From positions 110,508 to 174,507 of the forward strand of contig CAWCSA010000007.1 of assembly GCA_963798015.1 (NCBI GenBank): a DNA stretch of 64,000 nucleotides. The letters run 5' to 3'. The translations under genes and the position numbers were made by a program. The DNA is from Roseiarcus sp963798015. GTDB taxonomy: Bacteria; Pseudomonadota; Alphaproteobacteria; Rhizobiales; Beijerinckiaceae. Positions within the stretch are counted from its first letter, which is position 1, and each line of letters begins with the position of its first letter. Below the pieces are notes generated by a model. The model was given only the letters and a program-made list of their open reading frames with translations, was not told where the DNA came from and searched no databases. Below are positions 26,858 through 36,580 of this stretch, piece by piece.

Positions 26858-28297
26858 TCATCGCGGGAAGTGATTTGGCGGCTCTGGCCACGGCCTCTCC
26901 TCGAACGCCCGAATGGCCTCGAAGGCGCGGGCGATGGCCAGCACGCCAAGGTCGTCAAACCGGCGACCGATGATCTGCAATCCGATCGGCAGCCCCTCGG
27001 AATCGTAGCCGCAATTGACCGACGCCGCCGGCTGCTCGGACATGTTGAAGGCGACGGTGAAACCGACTTGCGGAAATGGATGCAGCGGGTCGCGGCTCGG
27101 AGAGGGCCATTCGGCTGGAAAGGCGGTCATCGGCGCGGTTGGCGAGAGAACGCAGTCGAACGCCTGCGTCGCCACCACCGCCGCCCTGCGCATCTCGGGT
27201 ATCCGGTCGAAGCCCCGGAACACCTCGACGCCAGAAAGCCCTGCCGCAGATTCGGCCCAATCGCGGATGAACGGCAGCACCAGAGCGCGGCGCTCGGCCG
27301 GCAAGGCGCTAATGTCGCTGAGCGCACGCGCGCGCCAGAACTTGTCGAGCCCATCGAGCATGTCCTGTGTCAGGAACGGCTTGAGCGGCTCCACATGCGC
27401 GCCGTCGGCCTCGAAGTCCTTCGCGGCGCGCTGTACGGCGGCCTTCACTTCCGGTGTCGGCAGCACGCCGCAGCCAGCCTCCAACAACAGGCCAACGCGC
27501 AGGCCTTTGAGCTGCGCAGGCTCGACGATCCAGTCAAGCTTCTCGTACTTGAGACTCGCATAGTCGCGGGCATCCGGCAGGGACAGGGTCGCCATCATCA
27601 ACGCCGCGTCGTCGACATCGCGCGTCATCGGGCCGGCAACGCGGCCGGTGTAGGGCGGATCGATCGGGATCCGTCCGCCGCTCGGCTTCAGGCCGAAAAT
27701 GCCGCACCAACCCGCCGGCAAGCGTACCGAGCCGCCGATGTCGGTGCCGAGGTGCAGCGGCCCGTAGAGCGCTGCCGCCGCCGCGCCCGCCCCTGCCGAC
27801 GAGCCACCCGGATTGCGGTCGAGCTTCCATGGGTTGCGCGCCAGCGGGTGGAAGCTCGACAGCCCCGACGACAGCATGCCGTAGTCGGGCATCGTCGTCT
27901 TGGTGAAGATGATCGCGCCCGCCTCGCGCAAGCGCTGCGCCGGCGGCGCATCGGCCTTCTGCGGCGACAAGTCTTCCGCCGCAGTGCCAACCGGCTTCGG
28001 CTCCCCCTTCGTCGCGATGTTGTCCTTGACCGTTGCCGGCACGCCGTCGAGCGGACCGATCGGCTCACCCTTCGCCCAACGCGCTTCGGAGGCGCGCGCT
28101 TCTTTCAGCGCCCGCTCCGGAGCATAAAGAAAGGTTGCGTGAATATGGGGTTCGAACGCTTCGACGCGCTCGATCACCGACTTCATCACTTCGACCGGCG
28201 ACAATTCGCGCGTTCGGTAGAGGCGCAGCATCTCCAGCGCCGACATGCCGTACGGCTGCGTGCCCACCGCTTTGGCCGTCCTCGTGTGCTTGGTCAT
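26858..28297 (-). CDS. Amidase signature family enzyme
   Basis: About 479 residues of the amidase signature (AS) family, hydrolysing an amide bond (possibly an amino-acid or urea-type amide). The Ser-cisSer-Lys triad segments are visible: VPATVKDNIATKG (Lys), NPGGSSAGAG (cis-Ser) and TDIGGSVRLPA (nucleophile). The start MTKHTRTAK overlaps the stop of the upstream solute-binding-protein gene (ATGA), with MAMTKH at 28303 as an equally good start. The coupling implies the substrate is imported or bound by that protein; no permease genes are next to it. Confidence 0.87.
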   Translation of the reverse strand: MTKHTRTAKAVGTQPYGMSALEMLRLYRTRELSPVEVMKSVIERVEAFEPHIHATFLYAPERALKEARASEARWAKGEPIGPLDGVPATVKDNIATKGEPKPVGTAAEDLSPQKADAPPAQRLREAGAIIFTKTTMPDYGMLSSGLSSFHPLARNPWKLDRNPGGSSAGAGAAAAALYGPLHLGTDIGGSVRLPAGWCGIFGLKPSGGRIPIDPPYTGRVAGPMTRDVDDAALMMATLSLPDARDYASLKYEKLDWIVEPAQLKGLRVGLLLEAGCGVLPTPEVKAAVQRAAKDFEADGAHVEPLKPFLTQDMLDGLDKFWRARALSDISALPAERRALVLPFIRDWAESAAGLSGVEVFRGFDRIPEMRRAAVVATQAFDCVLSPTAPMTAFPAEWPSPSRDPLHPFPQVGFTVAFNMSEQPAASVNCGYDSEGLPIGLQIIGRRFDDLGVLAIARAFEAIRAFEERPWPEPPNHFPR

Positions 28298-29775
28298 TGC
28301 CATGCCATCGTCGAGAGGTCGTTGACGAAGATCGGCGCGTTCTTCCACAGGCCCTTGAGCTTCGCATCGGCGACGGTCACGTTCGGCAACTGGAACAAGA
28401 ACGCATTGACGCTGTCCTCGGCGAGCTTCTTCTGCGCTTCGCCGAGCGCCGCCTTATACGCCTCGAGATTCGGCGCCGACGTCACCTTTTCGTAGATCGC
28501 CTTGAACGCCGGGCTGTCATACTGGAAATAGTAGTTGGGATTGGCGTAGATGCCGATGTCGAGCGGCTCGACATGGCTGATAAGTGTCAGGTCGTAGTTC
28601 TTGTCCTTGTAGACGCCGCTCAGCCACTGCGCCCATTCGACGTTCTGAATCTTGGCGTTGATGCCAACCTCGGCGAGCTCGGCGGCGATGATCTCGCCGC
28701 CCTGACGCGCGTAAGGGGGCGGCGGCAGGATGAGGCTGAGTTCGAGCGGCGTCGCGACGCCCGCTTCCTTCAAGAGCGCCTTGGCCTTCGCGGGATCGTG
28801 CGGATACATCCCCGTGAGATCGACGTAGCCTGGATCGTTCGGCGTCATATGACTGCCGATCGGCGCGCCGAGCCCGTTCATCGCGCCGTCGATGATCGCC
28901 TTGCGATCGATCGCATAGGCGATCGCCTGACGCACGCGCACATCGTCGAGCGGCTTCTTTTTGTTGTTCATGGCGAGGATGGTCTTGCCCTCGGTGCCCC
29001 CGACCAGCACCTGGAACCGCGGATCGCTCTTGAACTGGTCGAGCGCCTGCACGTTGCCGAAGCGCGGGAACGCGTCGACGTCGCCGGCGAGCATCGCCGC
29101 GACCGCGGCCGAAGGGTCGGAAATGAAGCGGAAGGTCGCGTGAGCGAGCGGGATCTTCGCCGCGTCGCGAAAGCCGTCCCACTTGGCGAGCACGATCGAC
29201 GAGCCCTTTTCCCAAGAGGCGAGCTTGTAAGGGCCAGTGCCGACTGGGTTGGTGACGTCGGTCGTCGCGCTCTTCTCGTCGAGGATGACGGCGGTATCCA
29301 TGCCGAGACGATAAAGCGCCTCGAAGCTCGGCTCCTTGAATTTGAGTACAACCGTCATCGGATCGGGCGTGTCGATCGATTCGATCGAGGCGAAGAAGGC
29401 CTTGTCCTTATTCGTCGACTCTTTGGCGGCATAGCGTTCGAAGGAAAACTTGACATCCTTGGACGAGAACGGCTCGTCGTCCTGAAACTTGATGTTTGGC
29501 TTAAGGGTGAAGGTCAGCGTCTTGAGATCGGGCGAGAAGTCCCATTTCTCGGCCAAAAGCGGGGTCACCGAGAAGTCCTCGTTGATCTTCGTCAGGCCCT
29601 CGAAAATGTTGTAGTGCACGACCTCGCCGATCGCCGCCGCTGGCGCGCTCGTGGGATCGAGCCCCGGCGGCTCGAGCACCATGCCGATGGTCACGGTGTC
29701 CTTCGCCAAAGCAAGGCTCGTCGATGCCATGAAGGCAAGAACAAGCGTGGCGAAGAAACGGTGGGCGCGGCGCAT
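28294..29775 (-). CDS. ABC transporter substrate-binding protein, family 5 (peptide/opine/nickel type)
   Basis: 493 residues with a signal peptide (MRRAHRFFATLVLAFMASTSLALAKD). SBP_bac_5 hallmarks are VLEPPGLDPTSAP, VHYNIFEGLTKINEDF, LLAEKW, FTLKPNIKFQDDEPF and NPVGTGPYKLASW. It binds a peptide-like or other oligomeric solute in the periplasm. Usually such genes sit with dppBCDF permeases, which are missing here; it is instead fused in an operon with the amidase (4-bp overlap). Substrate unknown. Confidence 0.88.
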   Translation of the reverse strand: MRRAHRFFATLVLAFMASTSLALAKDTVTIGMVLEPPGLDPTSAPAAAIGEVVHYNIFEGLTKINEDFSVTPLLAEKWDFSPDLKTLTFTLKPNIKFQDDEPFSSKDVKFSFERYAAKESTNKDKAFFASIESIDTPDPMTVVLKFKEPSFEALYRLGMDTAVILDEKSATTDVTNPVGTGPYKLASWEKGSSIVLAKWDGFRDAAKIPLAHATFRFISDPSAAVAAMLAGDVDAFPRFGNVQALDQFKSDPRFQVLVGGTEGKTILAMNNKKKPLDDVRVRQAIAYAIDRKAIIDGAMNGLGAPIGSHMTPNDPGYVDLTGMYPHDPAKAKALLKEAGVATPLELSLILPPPPYARQGGEIIAAELAEVGINAKIQNVEWAQWLSGVYKDKNYDLTLISHVEPLDIGIYANPNYYFQYDSPAFKAIYEKVTSAPNLEAYKAALGEAQKKLAEDSVNAFLFQLPNVTVADAKLKGLWKNAPIFVNDLSTMAWQ

Positions 29776-29942
29776 GGAAGGCTCCGAGGCTGGCGAGAAG
29801 CCTCAGCATAGCACCGCAGGACGCGAGAGCGTCAAGCAGAAGTCCCTCCTCCCGGCCAAGGGAGAAGGGACCGCTTATTGTAGCCGCGGTCGATGACCGC
29901 GGCCGACGCGATCGGCGATCGCGTCTAAAAAGACCCAAGCGT

Positions 29943-30467
29943 TTAGTTCGCGCCCGGCCCGCCGGCCGGACGGGGCCGCCGCTCGGCCATGAATTTATCG
30001 AACTCCTCGCGGTCCTTGGCGCGGCGGATCGCGTCGACATATTCGGAGAATTCGCGCTGCGCCTCGTCGAGCTTGCGACGCTCTTCGTCGAGCCGAGTGA
30101 GTTCGGCAGTCCGCCATTCGTTGAAAGCGGCGTTGCCGGTCGGGGCGCCGTAGCTGCGGCTCGCGCGGTTCGCGGCGCCACAGCCCCAAGAAGAAGAATT
30201 GCCCGACATCATAGTGCGCGCATCCTGAAATTTGTTGGTCGCCAGAGTCTGGAGATCCGGCCCGCCGTATCGGCGCTGCCAGAGCTTGTAGCCGAGGATC
30301 GCAAGACCGATCGGCCAGAAGACGATGAAGCCAAGAACCATCGCCATGATTTCGAACGCCGACCAGTGCGAACCACCGCTGCGCCGCCAGCGGGCGCCTG
30401 CCCACTCGCCCGCGCCGAATTCGCGCGCGCCATACGAACCACCCATGGCGCCATCTGCAGTGCCCAT
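29943..30467 (-). CDS. DUF2852 domain-containing membrane protein
   Basis: 174 residues from MGTADGAMGG (GGAGG six bases upstream of the ATG at 30467; other starts further upstream are less likely). A single hydrophobic helix SAFEIMAMVLGFIVFWPIGLAILGYKLW is followed by a cytosolic part with a coiled-coil-like stretch LDEERRKLDEAQREFSEYVDAI and a Pro/Gly-rich tail. This is the architecture of the DUF2852 proteins found widely in Rhizobiales; the function is unknown. It marks the right end of the ordinary region before the IS island. Confidence 0.8.
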   Translation of the reverse strand: MGTADGAMGGSYGAREFGAGEWAGARWRRSGGSHWSAFEIMAMVLGFIVFWPIGLAILGYKLWQRRYGGPDLQTLATNKFQDARTMMSGNSSSWGCGAANRASRSYGAPTGNAAFNEWRTAELTRLDEERRKLDEAQREFSEYVDAIRRAKDREEFDKFMAERRPRPAGGPGAN

Positions 30468-31011
30468 ATGAGCCTCCATCTCCACTCGCCAGCCGCGCCC
30501 ATGAGAGCGACCGCTCGCGCGACTCGTGAGATTGGGAGCGTCCAGGCGGCCTGCAAGAGCCGCGCAGGGAAAAAGCGCCATAATCATGTCAATGAGACTG
30601 ACCTAAATCATTTTACTTGCGAGAACCACACGCTGGTGTGTTGAGCGCAATAGACGATGCACGGATAGGTCGCCACAAATGCAAATACAAAACCGTTCAG
30701 TCCCATTAATATCGCAACAATGATATGAAAGCTCAATCCAGCCGCTAGTATCCACCATCCAATCCTAACATTTACAATAAAAATAATACAAAAACTGCAC
30801 TCAAACAGGATCACTGTCCAGCTTGCAACACGTGCCACACTAGGATGCCTAGCAAATACCGCATACGCATAACGATTACCATAGATTTCAGTACCTAACA
30901 CCCTGATAAGCGCCTCGCCGCTCCGCCACATCGGCGATATCAACTTGGCTATGCCCGATACTAAGTACGCCAACCCGGCCTGCATAGCAATAAACCAAAT
31001 ACAAACTCCCT

Positions 31012-32243
31012 AGGGCTGTTCAGTTCTCTAACCTTTGAGGGTCGATTTGGGATTCCCGAGGGCGGAAATGTCTGAATCTATACGCGACAACCCGAATCGG
31101 AGGTTGTCAGATGCAGGCGTCGCTGCTGAAGATTTTGCGCTCGATCCCGGACCGCCGACGGCGGGAAGGCCTGCGGTTCGATCTGGCGACGGTCCTGCTC
31201 TATTCGATCTTGGGCATGGTCGCCGGGGCCAATTCCTACCGGCAAATGCATGAATTCATTCGTATTCACCTTCAGCGCTTGAACGAAGCCTTCGGCCTTC
31301 GGTTGCCCTATTCGCCCTCCTATACCGGTTTGCGGGCGATCCTCCAGGGCGTCGATCCGACTGCGTTGGAGGCAGCGTTTCGGCAGCATGCGTCCTCGAT
31401 GGAGGCTGCGCCTTCGTCGGACGGCCTGACCGCCATCGCCGTCGACGGCAAGACGCTGCGCGGCAGTTTCGACGCATTCAGCGACCGCAAGGCCACCCAC
31501 ATGTTGTCGGCGTTGCGGCAGGCCGACCAGATCGTGCTCGGCCATCTGATGGTCGACGAGAAGAGCAACGAGATTCCGGCTGCGCCGGAGCTGATCGAGG
31601 CGCTGGGGCTGAAAGACTGTCTGTTCACGCTCGACGCCGAGCACGCCCAAAAAAACATTCGAGCGCGTGATCGCGTCGGGCAATCACCTGCTGACCCAGG
31701 TCAAGGACAACCAACCGAGCCTACGCCGCAAGCTCGAGCTGGGAACGGCGGGCCGTAAACCGACCGGGTCGGCCAAGAGCGAGACCTCAGGTCGCAATCG
31801 CTGGGAAACCCGCGAACTTGCGGCGTTTCCGGCCAAGGCGTGGTTCCGCCATACGCCGTGGGACGGCCTCATCAAGACCGTGCTTCGGCTCGAGCGCACG
31901 GTCTGCAAGCGCGACTCCAAGACCGGACTTTGCAAGCAAACATGCGAGACCGTCTTCTGGATTTCCTCGGCTTCCGGCCAAACGCCCGCGCGCTGGAACG
32001 AATGGATCCGCGCTCATTGGCGCATAGAGAACGGCAGCCACTACGTGCGCGACGCCGCTTTCGCCGAAGACGCTTCGCGCATCCGAAAGAACCCCGACAT
32101 CGTCGCGCGCTTGCGATCGTTCGCTTACAACCTGATCCGGGCAGAAGGGGGCTCCAACATCCGCAACGCACGTTGGCGTGCCGCCCTCGATATCAATCTA
32201 ATCCTCGAAATGCGCCACTTACATTGAGAACTGAACAGCCCTG
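31012..32243 (+). mobile_element. ISAs1-family insertion sequence, copy 1
   Basis: 1232 bp. The terminal inverted repeat is (C)AGGGCTGTTCAGTTCTC, and the left end lacks its first C. The 10-bp target duplication CAAACTCCCT sits at 31002-31011 and 32244-32253. It is almost identical to copies 2 and 3 over the full length (a T/G difference near the middle of the transposase). It carries one transposase split at an A7 run. Confidence 0.9.
31111..32227 (+). CDS. ISAs1-family transposase, two frames joined at an A7 run
   Basis: The N-terminal part (31111-31758) has the ISAs1 dimer region LRSIPDRRRREGLRFDL and the first catalytic Asp in AVDGKTLRGS. At CAAAAAAACATTC (near 31650) the frame changes to one ending at 32227, which carries TFERVIASGNHLLTQVKDN and the C-terminal catalytic region WRIENGSHYVRDAAFAEDASRIR. 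A one-base loss or gain in the A-run would give a complete transposase of about 370 residues. All three copies break at the same place, so programmed slippage is possible. Confidence 0.75.
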
Positions 32244-32690
32244 CAAACTCCCTACCCAATGATCCTTCCGGGGCAACGCTGCTTAAAAAAAGCGCTCCCC
32301 AAATCACGAGATGCATCTGGTGTGCGCCGTCTAAGCCATAAATACTTCGTAATGTAAGCGCTGCCAGGGACGTAAAGACGATGAATGTGCAAATCGCAAA
32401 TACGAGGGGATAGCCGTGAAACAGCAATAACGTAATTGCTGCTATCAGACGCGCAACGATGACTGCTCTGAAATAACCATATTCGAAAACAACTTTTGCA
32501 AACTTCCCGCTACAGCCGATTGCAGACCAAGATCCCTGCAGCTTTAATACGTCCCAACTCAAGATTCCTTCTTTTCGAAGCAATTTTAGCATCGTAATGT
32601 CTTCGAGCGACATTATTGATATACCAACAGCCGCAATGATTATGGTCGCCTGAATGGCTGAATTCATCTCAAGATGCTTAAGAAAAAAAT

Positions 32691-33194
32691 TCACAGTGAA
32701 TGCATCCCCGAAAGGACGAGGACATCAGGCTTGGGGTCGGAAGCACAAGTTCCGATCACGACAAATTGCCTAGCCACGCTCAGTGAGGAACGGGGTAAGG
32801 CGACTACATAATTCAGCAACAGGAGATGAGGTATGGACAGTTGCAGCAAATGCGGGTCAAGATCGTTTTGGCTTGGCATGAACGCAACCGTAATGTCGTA
32901 TATTGTCTTCTTGGCGCGTTTCTCGGGGTGCCAAATCGGAGCGTAGATGCGGCGCGTACAGACAAAATCTACGCACTCTCGCCATGGTCCAACGCAACCA
33001 TCCACGAGCTGGTCCCGATAAAGAAGATGAAAATCGTGCGTACCGGGTACAGGGGCAAAGAAATTCCAGCGAGGAATAAACCGCGTTATGAGCATACCAT
33101 TAACAGCTAAGCGCGTCCCCAAGGGGGTAGCATACAAGAGTGTGAACGCGAACCAGAGACCTAATAGAGAAATTATTATGGAATCGAGAGCCAT
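32691..33194 (-). CDS. Hypothetical membrane protein paired with the HTTM-like gene
   Basis: 167 residues. An N-terminal helix IIISLLGLWFAFTLLYA is followed by a largely soluble part with RFIPRWNFFAPVPGTHDFHLLYRDQL, and LLQLSIPHLLLLNYVVALP further on. I do not recognise a family, but small proteins of this shape commonly precede HTTM genes; the stop overlaps the HTTM start (ATGA), so the two are translationally coupled. Composition is AT-rich, suggesting the pair was acquired together. Role unknown. Confidence 0.55.
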   Translation of the reverse strand: MALDSIIISLLGLWFAFTLLYATPLGTRLAVNGMLITRFIPRWNFFAPVPGTHDFHLLYRDQLVDGCVGPWRECVDFVCTRRIYAPIWHPEKRAKKTIYDITVAFMPSQNDLDPHLLQLSIPHLLLLNYVVALPRSSLSVARQFVVIGTCASDPKPDVLVLSGMHSL

Positions 33195-33348
33195 AACCTA
33201 GCTGATCCATGTGAAAGTCAAGCAAATAGCTGACTAACCCCTCGTTTCGCGCTTCAAGCTTAAAAAGACGCCGAACGGCAGGTTTTCGAGGCCGAAGGCT
33301 GCTGACGTGCCTGGCGCCGTGAATGCATCATGTCGAGGCGCGCGGGAG

Positions 33349-34635
33349 TGTCAGAAATCTTGTGTGCGGGGCCGGTTTAGCCATCACGCTTTGACGAACC
33401 TGTCGTCGAACATGATGGCGAATTGGGTCTTGGCCTCGCACCATTCGCGTGGCGGCATTTTCCATGTCTGCGCGACCTGGCGCAAGACGAGATACAGCAA
33501 TTTGATCGCAGCCTCATCGGTTGGAAAATGCCCTCTCGTTCGCACGGCGCGCCGCAGTTTGGCGTTCAAGGATTCGATGGCGTTCGTGGTGTAAATGATG
33601 CGCCGCACAGCGACGGGAAAGGCGAAGAACGGGATGACATGTTCCCAGTTTCGCCGCCAGCTCGGCGCGATTGCCGGATACTTGCGGCCCCAGACGCCGG
33701 CGTTGAAATCCTCGAGCGCCCTGCGGGCCACATCCGCGTCCGTCGCCCGGTAGATCGCTTTGAGTTCGGCGGCGATCGGCTTGCGGTCTTTCCATGAGGC
33801 GAAATCCATGGAATTGCGGATGAGATGGACGATGCAGGTCTGCACGATCGTCGGCGGAAACACGGCGGCGATCGCCTCGGGAAATCCCTTCAGGCCATCG
33901 ACGACGGCGATCAGAATGTCCTCGACGCCGCGGTTCTTGAGTTCGGTCATGACGCGCAACCAGAATTTGGCGCCTTCCGAGGTCTCGATCCAAAGGCCCA
34001 GGATGTCCTTGGTTCCTTCCGGCGTGACGCCGAGCGCGACATAGACGGCCTTGTTGCGAACGAGCCCCTCGTCGCGGATTTTGACCCGCAGCGCGTCGAA
34101 GAAAACCAGCGGATACATGGGTTCGAGCGGCCGGTTTTGCCATTCGGCCACCGTCTCCAGAACGGCGTCCGTCACCGTCGAAATGAGATCGGGCGAGACC
34201 TCAAGGCCATAAAGCTCCAGAAGATGGCCCTGGATCTCGCGAACGGTCATGCCGCGCGCATACATCGACACGATCTTCTCGTCGAAGCCAGGAAACCGGC
34301 GCTGATAGCGCGCAATCAGCTTCGGATCGAACGTCCCCTCCCGGTCGCGAGGAATGCGCAGATCGAGCTTCGAGGTCTCGGTCAGCACCGTCTTCTTCGA
34401 ATAGCCGTTGCGGCTGTTGCGCTTCCCCGCCGCCGCCTCGCCGTCCAGATGGTCGTCGATCTCCGCGTTCAGAACGCGTTCCGCCAAAGCTTTCTTCAAC
34501 TCGTCGAATAGCCCGTCCTTGGCGAAAACAGCCTGCGGGTCACGCCCCGCCAGCAAACCGTCCAGGGTGTCTTTCTTGATTGCCATAGCGCCCTCCATCG
34601 GCGTCACTATGGCCCCGCACACAAGATTCCTGACA
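33349..34635 (-). mobile_element. IS256-family insertion sequence
   Basis: About 1287 bp bounded by inverted repeats: TGTCAGAAATCTTGTGTGCG on the left, and its near-complement at 34612-34635 on the right. No target duplication is visible in the flanks (left CGCGGGAG, right GTCCAGGC). It contains one intact transposase gene. Confidence 0.8.
33384..34586 (-). CDS. IS256-family (mutator-type) transposase
   Basis: About 400 residues, intact. The start is MAIKKDTLDGLLAG (ATG 34586); an upstream extension lies in the left-over promoter region. It has the mutator-type pattern: DDHLDGEAAAGKRNSRNGYSKK, the first Asp in LVFFDALRVKI, the second in AVVDGLKGFPEAI followed by CIVHLIRNSM, and the catalytic Glu in TTNAIESLNAKLRRAVRTRGHFP. 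It belongs to the DDE group with a copy-out type mechanism. It is the only plainly intact transposase besides IS701 in the window. Confidence 0.9.
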   Translation of the reverse strand: MAIKKDTLDGLLAGRDPQAVFAKDGLFDELKKALAERVLNAEIDDHLDGEAAAGKRNSRNGYSKKTVLTETSKLDLRIPRDREGTFDPKLIARYQRRFPGFDEKIVSMYARGMTVREIQGHLLELYGLEVSPDLISTVTDAVLETVAEWQNRPLEPMYPLVFFDALRVKIRDEGLVRNKAVYVALGVTPEGTKDILGLWIETSEGAKFWLRVMTELKNRGVEDILIAVVDGLKGFPEAIAAVFPPTIVQTCIVHLIRNSMDFASWKDRKPIAAELKAIYRATDADVARRALEDFNAGVWGRKYPAIAPSWRRNWEHVIPFFAFPVAVRRIIYTTNAIESLNAKLRRAVRTRGHFPTDEAAIKLLYLVLRQVAQTWKMPPREWCEAKTQFAIMFDDRFVKA

Positions 34636-34748
34636 GTCCAGGCGCGCGCAACACGTTCCACATCGCGCCCGTGCCGTGCCCAAAGGTCCGGAACCCACAC
34701 CGCCGTCATCTCGTCGGCCCGGCGCCGACCAATCCGGTGCAGCCCTTG

Positions 34749-35347
34749 CTACCTGTTCTCAAGGATCCGGCACCTCATGTCGAGCAACTCGCGAGCCGAT
34801 GCGAGTTGACCAAGTCTATCAACCTGTTCAGGCGACAGACGCACTCTAGCAAGACGATCTCGGGCTGCTGCGCAGGCGCTTCCGGCTACTGTTAACACGA
34901 CGATTACAACTACCGTCGCAACAGTCCACCACCTACACTTTCCGACGATCGCTATATTGAGTTCCAACATGTCCTCAGGAACCGCTTTTAGCACTTCCTG
35001 CTCCAGATCGGTCAGGCGAGGAGGACTTTTAACGATTAGGTAATCGAGCTCAGCGCGCGCTCCTGGTCTGTAGTACTCCACTAGTTGAAAATCTTCGTCT
35101 CGCAGGCGCCCTCCATTATAAGCAAACGTCAACGACCCTATTTCAACACCATTTACGAGCCCGACATTTCGGGCTAGGGTTTTACCACTATATCGGCACT
35201 CGAAGTACACTGGCGCGTCGATAAGCGCATCCACGACTGCGGGGACCGAAATTACCTCGCGCCGCTGCACCAAATCGCGGATTTCTGTACCCAACTGAAC
35301 AAGTCTGCTCAGTGAGCGCTGTGCGAAGGCAGACTCGAGGTTCCGAA
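34749..35347 (-). pseudogene. Hypothetical single-helix membrane protein, 5' end removed by ISAs1 copy 2
   Basis: The frame is open from the IS boundary at 35347 to a stop at 34749 (about 200 residues) with no start codon of its own; a TTG at 35294 is just internal. The soluble N-terminal part (DAPVYFECRYSGKTLARNVG and YYRPGARAELDYLIV) is followed by a hydrophobic helix WWTVATVVVIVVLTVAGSAC and a short arginine-rich tail. I do not recognise a family. The missing 5' part is not on the other side of the IS, so the locus was rearranged. Confidence 0.5.
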
Positions 35348-36580
35348 CAGGGCTGTTCAGTTCTCTAACCTTTGAGGGTCGATTTGGGATTCCCGAGGGC
35401 GGAAATGTCTGAATTTATACGCGACAACCCGAATCGGAGGTTGTCAGATGCAGGCGTCGCTGCTGAAGATTTTGCGCTCGATCCCGGACCGCCGACGGCG
35501 GGAAGGCCTGCGGTTCGATCTGGCGACGGTCCTGCTCTATTCGATCTTGGGCATGGTCGCCGGGGCCAATTCCTACCGGCAAATGCATGAATTCATTCGT
35601 ATTCACCTTCAGCGCTTGAACGAAGCCTTCGGCCTTCGGTTGCCCTATTCGCCCTCCTATACCGGTTTGCGGGCGATCCTCCAGGGCGTCGATCCGACTG
35701 CGTTGGAGGCAGCGTTTCGGCAGCATGCGTCCTCGATGGAGGCTGCGCCTTCGTCGGACGGCCTGACCGCCATCGCCGTCGACGGCAAGACGCTGCGCGG
35801 CAGTTTCGACGCATTCAGCGACCGCAAGGCCACCCACATGTTGTCGGCGTTGCGGCAGGCCGACCAGATCGTGCTCGGCCATCTGATGGTCGACGAGAAG
35901 AGCAACGAGATTCCGGCTGCGCCGGAGCTGATCGAGGCGCTGGGGCTGAAAGACTGTCTGTTCACGCTCGACGCCGAGCACGCCCAAAAAAACATTCGAG
36001 CGCGTGATCGCGTCGGGCAATCACCTGCTGACCCAGGTCAAGGACAACCAACCGAGCCTACGCCGCAAGCTCGAGCTGGGAACGGCGGGCCGTAAACCGA
36101 CCGGGGCGGCCAAGAGCGAGACCTCAGGTCGCAATCGCTGGGAAACCCGCGAACTTGCGGCGTTTCCGGCCAAGGCGTGGTTCCGCCATACGCCGTGGGA
36201 CGGCCTCATCAAGACCGTGCTTCGGCTCGAGCGCACGGTCTGCAAGCGCGACTCCAAGACCGGACTTTGCAAGCAAACATGCGAGACCGTCTTCTGGATT
36301 TCCTCGGCTTCCGGCCAAACGCCCGCGCGCTGGAACGAATGGATCCGCGCTCATTGGCGCATAGAGAACGGCAGCCACTACGTGCGCGACGCCGCTTTCG
36401 CCGAAGACGCTTCGCGCATCCGAAAGAACCCCGACATCGTCGCGCGCTTGCGATCGTTCGCTTACAACCTGATCCGGGCAGAAGGGGGCTCCAACATCCG
36501 CAACGCACGTTGGCGTGCCGCCCTCGATATCAATCTAATCCTCGAAATGCGCCACTTACATTGAGAACTGAACAGCCCTG
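35348..36580 (+). mobile_element. ISAs1-family insertion sequence, copy 2
   Basis: 1233 bp, with complete ends (CAGGGCTG ... CAGCCCTG). The flanks do not match (left ...GGTTCCGAA, right GCCCAGGG...), so there is no target duplication. The left flank is a truncated hypothetical gene and the right flank a truncated IS66 transposase, pointing to a deletion or inversion through this copy. Confidence 0.9.
35448..36564 (+). CDS. ISAs1-family transposase, two frames joined at an A7 run
   Basis: Same layout as copy 1: the N-terminal frame runs from 35448 and the C-terminal frame ends at 36564, with the switch in the A7 run near 35988. The only visible protein change against copy 1 is a Ser/Ala difference in the TGxAKSE segment. 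It carries the same candidate catalytic residues (AVDGKTLRGS and ENGSHYV). Confidence 0.75.

Larger units (their letters stand above)
30608..32694 (-). pseudogene. HTTM-like multipass membrane protein interrupted by an ISAs1 insertion
   Basis: Two halves of one gene lie on either side of the IS. The N-terminal half (32694 down to 32254) starts MNFFLKHLEMNSAIQ and has several helices, a DGAHQMHLVIWGALF segment and a stop-free end at PEGSLGREF. The C-terminal half (31001 down to 30608) has WFIAMQAGLAYLVSGIAKLISPMW, typical of HTTM (vitamin-K-dependent gamma-carboxylase-like) proteins, and further helices. The 10-bp target duplication CAAACTCCCT flanks the IS. Joining the halves leaves a frame mismatch, so an additional indel exists. 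Composition is AT-rich compared with the core. It is coupled to the upstream gene (ATGA). Confidence 0.65.

Noticed and set aside
26765..28495. 576-codon plus-strand frame over the amidase gene
   Set aside because: Antisense shadow of an intact amidase whose catalytic motifs are all on the minus strand.
28033..29811. 592-codon plus-strand frame over the solute-binding-protein gene
   Set aside because: Antisense shadow; composition non-protein-like and no start signal.
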